Shown here one piece after another: positions 23,241 through 28,542 of a stretch of 28,542 nt of DNA (positions are counted from its first letter, which is position 1; each line of letters opens with the position of its first letter). Both the position numbers and the translations under genes were made by a program. The notes below the pieces were generated by a model. That model had not been told where the DNA came from, searched no databases, and saw nothing but the letters and a program-made list of their open reading frames with translations. The stretch is from Nitrospira sp. SG-bin1. Lineage in GTDB: Bacteria > Nitrospirota > Nitrospiria > Nitrospirales > Nitrospiraceae. The stretch spans positions 1 to 28,542 of the forward strand of contig LVWS01000041.1 of the NCBI GenBank assembly GCA_002083365.1, written 5' to 3'.

Positions 23241-23285
23241 ATCATGGCAGTCGCTCCAGAACAATCCGACTGGGGATATCCCTAG
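23241..23285 (-). promoter_or_regulatory. putative operator/promoter of the second response regulator
   Basis: On the minus strand CTAGG-N6-CCCAG lies at 23285-23270 (one mismatch), followed after 23 nt by CATGAT (23246-23241), a 4/6 match to a -10. The start would be near 23234 with a leader of about 48 nt. The site overlaps the stop codon of the upstream DUF2238 gene. Confidence 0.45.
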
Positions 23286-23938
23286 TAGGGCTTCACGCTT
23301 GTCGGTATGCTCGTCGGATCGTCAGGCGCAGCCGGGGAGATTCGGAACGTTTTTGGAAACAGTCCCACGAGAATGGTCATGAGCACGGCCCCCGCCAGTG
23401 CCGCGGCCATGTCCTTTTGCGCATCCCATTCATCCCCTTGCGTACCGAGGTATGCGGCGCCGAGATCCGGGCTTACGATTCCCGCGACGACCGCTTCCAC
23501 GAGTTCGAACAATCCGCTTTGGGCCAGCGTGCCGCTGATAGGAAGGTAGCCAGCCCAAAAACCTCGCACGGAACCGGTTCGTACGAGCAGTTCCTTCAAC
23601 GGATAGACCAATAAGAAACCGAACGCGAAATGGACGATACGGTCGAATGGGTTTCGGCTCAGCGACAATATATCTTTCAACCAAAAACCCAGAGGCACCT
23701 CCGCATAGGTATAATGGGCTCCCACCGCGTGGAGAGACATGAACAGCGTGATGAGCAGATAAGAAAGAGAAGAGAAGCGGAATCGTCGATGCGTTGCGAT
23801 CAACGTGCCGACCAAGGCCAAAGCCAACAGATTTTCCAAGGCCCAATCCTTGCGATCAAGCGGTGCCACCGCAAGGATGCTCCACCACAGGACATACCAA
23901 GCCAGGAAAATATGGGGAGCGTAAGTCTTGGTATGCAT
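23282..23938 (-). CDS. DUF2238 (YjdF-type) integral membrane protein, copy 2
   Basis: 218 residues from ATG 23938 (MHTKTYAPHIFLAW); the longer frame to 24142 would overlap the neighbouring gene and adds a Cys/Arg-rich non-membrane stretch, so it is rejected. About six hydrophobic helices are visible. Conserved segments shared with the neighbouring paralogue: HYTYAEVP, FDRIVHFAFGFLLVYP, AAYLGTQGDEWDAQKDMAAA. The family function is unknown. The gene follows its paralogue by 58 bp on the same strand and the two are probably co-transcribed. Confidence 0.88.
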   Translation of the reverse strand: MHTKTYAPHIFLAWYVLWWSILAVAPLDRKDWALENLLALALVGTLIATHRRFRFSSLSYLLITLFMSLHAVGAHYTYAEVPLGFWLKDILSLSRNPFDRIVHFAFGFLLVYPLKELLVRTGSVRGFWAGYLPISGTLAQSGLFELVEAVVAGIVSPDLGAAYLGTQGDEWDAQKDMAAALAGAVLMTILVGLFPKTFRISPAAPDDPTSIPTSVKPY

Positions 23939-23996
23939 CGCCGACCGGATACGAGATGCGGTGAAACCATCCGCCTTGATTTGATAAGCGCGACCC

Positions 23997-24647
23997 CTAA
24001 AGTGCCGACCCAGGCTCCTCCGCTGCAACGGGCGCAGATCCGGCGGAAACCCTGCGCAGAATACGAAACCCAAGGAGGATGCCCATACACAACAGGGATC
24101 CGTACATCGCGGCCGCCATGTCCTTCTGGGCATCCCACACATCGCCCTGTGCCCCTAAGTACGCCGGGCCGAGTTCCGGGTGGACCGCCTGAGTCACCCA
24201 GGCCTCCAGAATTTCCCACAGAGCGCTCAGTCCCAAAACCGTGATCACAGGCAAGTAATACAGTACCCATCCGCGCGCACGGCCGAGCAGGCGAAAGGTT
24301 TCTTCCATGGGATAGGCCAACAGAAAGCCGAAACTGAAGTGCACGATGCGGTCGAAGTGATTGCGCCCCAGATGCAATACGTCATTCAACCAGGTCCCGA
24401 CGGGAACTTGGGCATAGGTGTAATGGACCCCGACCGTATGGAGCGTCAAGAATCCCATGATCAAGAGATACGAGAGTGGTGAGAGAGGCACATATCGGTA
24501 GCTTGCGATGAGCCCAATCACGAAAAGCACCGGGAGAACACTCGCCATCACCCAAAACTGGCGATCCACAGGAGAATACGCCAACCAGACGAACAGGCCG
24601 ACGTACCAGGTCACCAATCCGATCAGCAGGCGTTTAACCCGATCCAT
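23997..24647 (-). CDS. DUF2238 (YjdF-type) integral membrane protein, copy 1
   Basis: 216 residues from ATG 24647 (GGAGG about 10 nt upstream); a start at 24671 is an alternative. It has about six transmembrane helices and the same signature blocks as the next gene (HYTYAQVP, FDRIVHFSFGFLLAYP, ALWEILEAW, LGAQGDVWDAQKDMAAA). The acidic and His residues in these blocks lie near predicted helix ends, suggesting a polar site in the membrane, but no reaction is known. A reasonable housekeeping promoter lies upstream. Confidence 0.88.
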   Translation of the reverse strand: MDRVKRLLIGLVTWYVGLFVWLAYSPVDRQFWVMASVLPVLFVIGLIASYRYVPLSPLSYLLIMGFLTLHTVGVHYTYAQVPVGTWLNDVLHLGRNHFDRIVHFSFGFLLAYPMEETFRLLGRARGWVLYYLPVITVLGLSALWEILEAWVTQAVHPELGPAYLGAQGDVWDAQKDMAAAMYGSLLCMGILLGFRILRRVSAGSAPVAAEEPGSAL

Positions 24648-24697
24648 GGCGCAACCACCTCCACTTTTCATCGTTCTTTCATCATGAACCGTTCTTG

Positions 24698-24726
24698 ATG
24701 CTACCGGTTGACCACGTTTCATGCAA
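24698..24726 (-). promoter_or_regulatory. sigma70-type promoter of the DUF2238 pair
   Basis: On the minus strand TTGCAT (24726-24721), a 17-nt spacer and TAGCAT (24703-24698) resemble -35/-10 boxes with ideal spacing. The start would be near 24691, about 45 nt before ATG 24647. Unlike the stress-type promoters in this window it has no CTAGG palindrome. Confidence 0.4.
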
Positions 24727-24927
24727 GCCCATCAGGACCACTCCACCATAGGCAAGCGCCTTGAGAGGAGGAACTTTCCACCCCTCATTCACAAATTCGG
24801 CGCGGTCTACGGGTAGACTGAAGACAGAACTTCAGAACGATCGTGACGCTGTTCTCATCGGATGGGCCAACCCGCGGTAAGAGCGTCCTAGATGTTGCGG
24901 TGATTCGCCATTGCGGCAATCGTTCCG

Positions 24928-24965
24928 GCGAGGCAACGAACCAAGAAGCGGTCGCGTTGCCTCGC
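24928..24965. terminator. 11-bp inverted repeat downstream of the Rh transporter gene
   Basis: GCGAGGCAACG (24928-24938) pairs perfectly with CGTTGCCTCGC (24955-24965) across a 16-nt loop. It lies 37-74 bp beyond the transporter stop. No T tract follows, so it is a possible transcript-end or protein-binding structure rather than a clear intrinsic terminator. Confidence 0.4.
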
Positions 24966-25001
24966 TTGCACCGCGGAAAGGAGGGTCCTCACATCGGCAA
25001 G

Positions 25002-26312
25002 TCAGACGATCGGTCTGGGTTCTTCTCTCCCTGAACGTATCGGCGATGCAATAGCAGATCGAGCCAGGAGTTCCTTTTGCAAGGCTGCGATATCGGCCTT
25101 GGCGCCAAGCGCAAGCTCTTCCACCTTACGCTCGCTCTCCGGCCCCGGCACATGGGAAAACTCGTGGCTGTCTTCATACGCCTGCTCCGTCGTGCCCGTG
25201 GCTCTGATCACCATCCCGGCAATCACCCCACCGATCACGGCGATGACGAGCGTCATCGCGATGCCCACGAGTTGAACCCCGGCGACACTCGGCACCACGA
25301 CGATGGCGCACAGCCCGCCCAACAATCCGGGCATCCCATGAAGATTATGCACGCCGCAGGTATCGACCAGCTTGATCGTGGATTCAAGTCTGGGCTGGAT
25401 GAACACGAACCCGATGGTGGACAAGGCGCCCGCAAGCAATCCTATGGAAAACGCTCCGGTGGGACTCACGAGGTTACAGGTCGAGCCGATGGCCACGCCG
25501 CCCGCCAGGGAGGCATTCGCGATATCCACCATCGAGGCTTTCCCATGATGGAACTTCGAGCTCAGGAAATACGTGGCCAACGTGGCCCCGCTCAGCGCCA
25601 AAATCGTATTCACGATGGTTTGAGGCATCTGCTCAAACGGCACGATCGCGGTGGCAAAACTCGGCCAGAACAGCCAGAGGACCATGGAGCCAAGCATCCC
25701 GAACCGATCGGAAGTCGGATCGGATTCGATCGGCTGACTCCGCTGCTGCGCCGTTGTCAGTACCAGCGAGGCCGCCAATCCGAAATAGGCGCCGAAGGCA
25801 TGGATGACGATCGACCCCGCCGAATCCTGAAACCCTTTGGTAAGCCCCGAGCCGTTGTCCAACACCAAGTATTCATTGAGTGCGTAGAACGGCACCAACA
25901 GCAGCGTGAGCAGCGCGTATTGAAACACGCGCAGTCGTCCAAGCACCGCTCCCATGGCGATCAACGCGGTCGCCACGGAAAACTCGGCCAGCATCAACGT
26001 TTCAACCGAATGGGCTGGTATCGAATGCCCCACGATCCCATTGGAGCGCAGCAACATGTACAGGGGTATTCCGGTTGCCACCACGAGGTAAGTCCCGGTC
26101 GTCGCGCCGAAGCCGTACCGTCGGACAAACACCATGAGAAATCCGAACCCCACCACCAACATGGCCAGGATGTGGATCGAGTAGTTATATTGTGCGACCA
26201 GGCGCGCCTCGTTGACGGCACCTGCCGGCTCTTCGGCACCGGCCCAACTCGTGATGCACAAGAACAATAGACCTGCAGCACTGAGGACTTTCAACCAGAC
26301 ACTGTTCCGCAT
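25002..26312 (-). CDS. Rh-family (Rh50-like) ammonium/ammonia channel
   Basis: 436 residues from ATG 26312 (AAGGAGG upstream); the longer frame is rejected. Residues 1-27 are a signal peptide (LSAAGLLFLCITSWAGA-EE), as in Amt/Rh proteins. About 11 helices follow. Rh rather than Amt signatures are seen: QDSAGSIVIHAFGAYFGLA (D163, first pore His H171), LWLFWPSFATAIVP, and LVDTCGVHNLHGMPGLLGG with second pore His H325. The twin His and the conserved Asp are all present, so conduction of NH3/NH4+ across the inner membrane is expected. A charged cytoplasmic tail of roughly 60 residues follows the last helix. No glnK/PII gene is adjacent, as is usual for Rh proteins. Confidence 0.9.
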   Translation of the reverse strand: MRNSVWLKVLSAAGLLFLCITSWAGAEEPAGAVNEARLVAQYNYSIHILAMLVVGFGFLMVFVRRYGFGATTGTYLVVATGIPLYMLLRSNGIVGHSIPAHSVETLMLAEFSVATALIAMGAVLGRLRVFQYALLTLLLVPFYALNEYLVLDNGSGLTKGFQDSAGSIVIHAFGAYFGLAASLVLTTAQQRSQPIESDPTSDRFGMLGSMVLWLFWPSFATAIVPFEQMPQTIVNTILALSGATLATYFLSSKFHHGKASMVDIANASLAGGVAIGSTCNLVSPTGAFSIGLLAGALSTIGFVFIQPRLESTIKLVDTCGVHNLHGMPGLLGGLCAIVVVPSVAGVQLVGIAMTLVIAVIGGVIAGMVIRATGTTEQAYEDSHEFSHVPGPESERKVEELALGAKADIAALQKELLARSAIASPIRSGREEPRPIV

Positions 26313-26359
26313 GGAGGCCTCCTTGGACAGTAGGAGTGAATGGGGGCTATAGGGCTGGC

Positions 26360-26390
26360 AGTGTACTCCACCGGCAAGCGCCCTTGTCAA
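26360..26390 (-). promoter_or_regulatory. possible promoter of the Rh transporter
   Basis: On the minus strand a perfect TTGACA (26390-26385) is followed after 19 nt by TACACT (26365-26360). The spacer is longer than optimal. The start would be near 26353, 41 nt before ATG 26312. A lone CCTAG at 26404-26408 lies just upstream of the -35 but has no matching second arm. Confidence 0.4.
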
Positions 26391-26439
26391 ACCCCACCTA
26401 AGGCCTAGTCACGGTCCAATAACCCAAACAGCATCCTTC

Positions 26440-26471
26440 ATAGTCAGCCATAGTCAGCAGGAATAGTCAGC
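26440..26471 (+). repeat. three direct repeats of ATAGTCAGC
   Basis: Nine-base copies sit at 26440-26448, 26450-26458 and 26463-26471 between the transporter promoter and the end of ftsH. Spacing is 10 and 13 bp, close to one helical turn. They could be iterons for a regulator or simple slippage products; nothing else in the 208-bp gap is recognisable. Confidence 0.5.
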
Positions 26472-26598
26472 GCAGGAAGAAACGGAACAACGACGAGGCA
26501 GGCGATAAACCGAGTGAGTATCCGTGTCTCAGCTAAAACCGAGGTGCATAAGAAAAGGCCCGTGGTGGGTGTACCTTTCAAGTCGAGTCGAGATCTTA

Positions 26599-28407
26599 TC
26601 AAGCAGGTACCGGCTGAGAGGACTGTACAATAATCTCGTCGATTTCCGATGCATCCAGCACTTCGTTTTTCAGGAGCGCGACTGCCAGCGCCTGTAAACT
26701 CACCATCTGTGCGGTCAGTACCTGCTTGGCCCGTTCATAGTTTTCGGTGACGAAGCGTTTGATCTCTAGGTCGATCTCCGACGCCACTTGATTGCTGATA
26801 TCTACTTTGGCTGAAAAGTCGCGTCCCAGGAACATCGATTTATCTTTCTGTCCGAACGTCAGCGGGCCTAACTTTTCGCTCATGCCCCATTCGCAGACCA
26901 TCTTGCGCGCGAGATCGGTTGCACGCACCAAATCGTTGCCGGCACCCGTCGTGACCTGCTTGAATACTAACTCTTCCGCTACCCTCCCCCCCATGAGAAT
27001 CGCCAACGTATTGTACAAATACTCTTTCGAATAATTGTGGTGGTCGTCGGTCGACAACTGCATGGTCACACCTAATGCACGGCCTCTCGGAATAATCGAC
27101 ACTTTGTGAACTGGATCGGTCCCCGGCAAAAATTTGGCCATTAAGGCATGGCCTGCCTCGTGATAGGCGGTGACCCGCTTTTCCTCGTCCGTGAGCATCA
27201 TGCTCTTGCGCTCGGGACCCATCAAAATCTTGTCTTTGGCCATTTCGAAGTCCACGACTCCGACTTCATTCTTGTTCTGACGAGCAGCCCAGAGCGCAGC
27301 CTCATTGACCAAGTTTTCCAGGTCGGCGCCGGTGAAACCGGGAGTTCCTCGAGCGATCTTCTCCAAATCTACATTGGCCGCAACCGGCACTTTCTTCGTG
27401 TGTACCTTCAGGATTTCCGAACGGCCTCGGAGATCCGGCTGATTCACCACCACTTGTCTGTCAAACCGGCCCGGCCTCAGCAGAGCCGGGTCAAGCACAT
27501 CGGGCCGATTGGTCGCGGCAACCAGAATGATGCCTTCCGCTGTATCGAATCCATCCATCTCGACCAGCAACTGGTTCAGTGTTTGCTCACGCTCATCGTT
27601 CCCGCCGCCAAGCCCCGCTCCTCTTGACCGTCCGACGGCGTCGATCTCATCGATGAAAATGATACAGGGCGCATGTTTTTTCGCTTCCTCGAACATATCC
27701 CGCACGCGAGAGGCCCCGACGCCCACAAACATTTCGACAAAATCCGACCCGCTGATGCTGAAGAAAGGCACACCCGCCTCCCCGGCAATCGCCTTCGCCA
27801 ATAATGTCTTCCCGGTTCCCGGCGGCCCCACGAGCAAGACACCCTTGGGAATGCGTCCGCCGAGCTTCTGAAACTTTCGCGGATCTTTCAGAAATTCGAC
27901 CGTTTCCTGTACCTCCTCTTTCACTTCATCAATTCCCGCCACATCGGAAAACGTCACCTTTTTCCGGTCATCCGTCAGCATGCGGGCCCTGCTTTTCACA
28001 AGAGACAGGGCTTGATTCCCGACCTGCATGCGTCGCACGAAGAACAACAACCCGAGAAAGAGAGCAAATGGCGCCCAGGTCACAAGAAATTTGATATACC
28101 ACGGGCTTTCATCGGGTGGTTTGACTTCGATCTGAACATCTTTCTCTCGCAGCACCTGGACGAGGTCAGGATAGTCCGCCGAGTAAGTTCGAAGCCGAAA
28201 GTTATCCTTCAACACGCCACTGATCTGATGTCCTTGAATAATGACTCTCTGAATGTCACCCTTGTCGAGTTTCGCCATGAAATCGCTAAAAATGATCTGT
28301 TCGTCAAGGGTGCGTGTGGGCGTGGGCAAATTCCACAAGTTAAAGAGAAACACCGTGGATAGGCCTATCACCATCCACAAGAGTAGCTGTTGTGTCTTAG
28401 TTCTCAC
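26599..28407 (-). CDS. ftsH: ATP-dependent zinc metalloprotease FtsH
   Basis: 602 residues from GTG 28407 (AGAGG 6 nt upstream). Two membrane helices (about 8-26 and 107-125) flank a small periplasmic domain. The AAA+ module has Walker A GPPGTGKT (194-201), Walker B FIDEIDA (251-257) and the second region of homology (ATNRPDVLDPALLRPGRFDR). The protease carries HEAGH (416-420). FtsH hexamers degrade misfolded membrane proteins and short-lived cytoplasmic regulators. Length is slightly below E. coli FtsH because the C-terminal tail is short. Nitrospira-like genomes often hold several ftsH copies; whether this is the housekeeping one cannot be told. Confidence 0.97.
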   Translation of the reverse strand: MRTKTQQLLLWMVIGLSTVFLFNLWNLPTPTRTLDEQIIFSDFMAKLDKGDIQRVIIQGHQISGVLKDNFRLRTYSADYPDLVQVLREKDVQIEVKPPDESPWYIKFLVTWAPFALFLGLLFFVRRMQVGNQALSLVKSRARMLTDDRKKVTFSDVAGIDEVKEEVQETVEFLKDPRKFQKLGGRIPKGVLLVGPPGTGKTLLAKAIAGEAGVPFFSISGSDFVEMFVGVGASRVRDMFEEAKKHAPCIIFIDEIDAVGRSRGAGLGGGNDEREQTLNQLLVEMDGFDTAEGIILVAATNRPDVLDPALLRPGRFDRQVVVNQPDLRGRSEILKVHTKKVPVAANVDLEKIARGTPGFTGADLENLVNEAALWAARQNKNEVGVVDFEMAKDKILMGPERKSMMLTDEEKRVTAYHEAGHALMAKFLPGTDPVHKVSIIPRGRALGVTMQLSTDDHHNYSKEYLYNTLAILMGGRVAEELVFKQVTTGAGNDLVRATDLARKMVCEWGMSEKLGPLTFGQKDKSMFLGRDFSAKVDISNQVASEIDLEIKRFVTENYERAKQVLTAQMVSLQALAVALLKNEVLDASEIDEIIVQSSQPVPA

Positions 28408-28430
28408 GGTCGCCTCTCATTGGCTCGTAC

Positions 28431-28445
28431 GATAGACTGTCTATC
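28431..28445. promoter_or_regulatory. 15-bp palindrome just upstream of ftsH
   Basis: GATAGAC-T-GTCTATC is a perfect inverted repeat with 7-bp arms and a 1-bp centre, ending 24 bp before the ftsH GTG. Such compact symmetry suits a dimeric repressor site at or just after the promoter; a hairpin with a 1-nt loop is less likely. The regulator is unknown. Confidence 0.4.
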
Positions 28446-28486
28446 TACGCGAAGCTCTTTCCCTCAGTTGAAGGCGTGTTTGGCGT

Positions 28487-28542
28487 TCATGCTTTCCCCC
28501 CGATTTTGGCTTTGTCCTGGTTCGCCAGCGTTGCATAGGCAA
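28487..28542 (-). CDS. possible C-terminal end of the gene upstream of ftsH
   Basis: From the right edge a minus-strand frame reads AYATLANQDKAKIGGKA and stops at TGA (28487-28489), 79 bp before ftsH. The composition looks protein-like, but all three minus frames are open here for 50 bases or more, so this is tentative. No family can be assigned from 17 residues. Confidence 0.3.
   Translation of the reverse strand, partial: AYATLANQDKAKIGGKA

Larger units (their letters stand above)
24648..25001. other. 354-bp intergenic region between the DUF2238 pair and the Rh transporter
   Basis: Besides the DUF2238 promoter and the inverted repeat at 24928-24965, this region carries adjacent small hairpins: GTCTAC-GG-GTAGAC, then TGAAG-ACAGAA-CTTCA, between about 24808 and 24836. 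A plus-strand frame at 24843-25034 has no ribosome-binding site or family signature and is not supported as a gene. Confidence 0.45.

Noticed and set aside
24843..25034. 63-codon plus-strand frame downstream of the Rh gene
   Set aside because: No ribosome-binding site, no family signature, and it crosses the inverted repeat and the transporter's 3' end.
25077..26270. 397-codon plus-strand frame opposite the Rh transporter
   Set aside because: His/Arg/Gln-rich mirror of hydrophobic codons on the real strand; an antisense artefact.

Overview
The window looks like a chromosomal stretch of a Nitrospira-like bacterium (phylum Nitrospirota). This is an inference from gene content: an RsbRST stressosome, a TreS-like/TreY/GlgC carbohydrate set, Ku, hybrid kinases with NarL-type regulators, and an Rh-type ammonium channel. 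No rRNA, tRNA or CRISPR array is visible. The only sign of a mobile element is the first 17 codons of a transposase-like gene at the extreme left edge.

Layout: (1) 1-52, start of a transposase-like gene (-). (2) 182-3735, two GH13 genes (+), a TreS-like enzyme and an alpha-glucosidase, flanked by two copies of a structured RNA-like element with covarying helices. (3) 3860-4726, an outer-membrane beta-barrel protein (-). (4) 5072-7235, a minus-strand cluster: a 56-aa YqjD-like peptide, a holin-like YqjE-type membrane protein, a YqjD-like membrane protein, and Ku. (5) 7364-11506, glgC-treY (-). (6) 11600-12085, gluconokinase (-). (7) 12430-16115, a heme-oxygenase-like gene followed by rsbR-rsbS-rsbT and an RsbX-like phosphatase fused to a switch-kinase domain (+). 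(8) 16153-21220, two large hybrid histidine kinases (+). (9) 21325-23186, a 25-residue hydrophobic peptide, a doubtful Pro-rich ORF, and two convergent NarL/LuxR response regulators. (10) 23282-24647, tandem DUF2238 membrane proteins (-). (11) 25002-26312, Rh-family ammonium transporter (-). (12) 26599-28407, ftsH (-).

Much of the region reads as a stress-survival island: glycogen/trehalose synthesis, end joining, stress-type membrane peptides, and a stressosome that appears to feed a two-component phosphorelay instead of RsbU/sigma-B (neither RsbU, RsbV, RsbW nor a sigma factor is present).

Two undescribed-looking signals stand out. First, a 16-bp palindrome, CTAGG-N6-CCTAG or close variants, occurs in seven intergenic regions. 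Its proximal arm ends 22-24 nt upstream of a -10-like hexamer (TAGGAT, TAGAGT, TACAGT and similar) in front of glgC-treY, the yqjD-like/ku cluster, gntK, heme oxygenase, one response regulator, RNA element A and one unassigned start. This suggests a local regulon, possibly run by the response regulators encoded here. Second, RNA elements A (239-301) and B (3682-3735) share a three-helix architecture with internal loops of the same size and compensatory base changes; A is followed by a textbook terminator.
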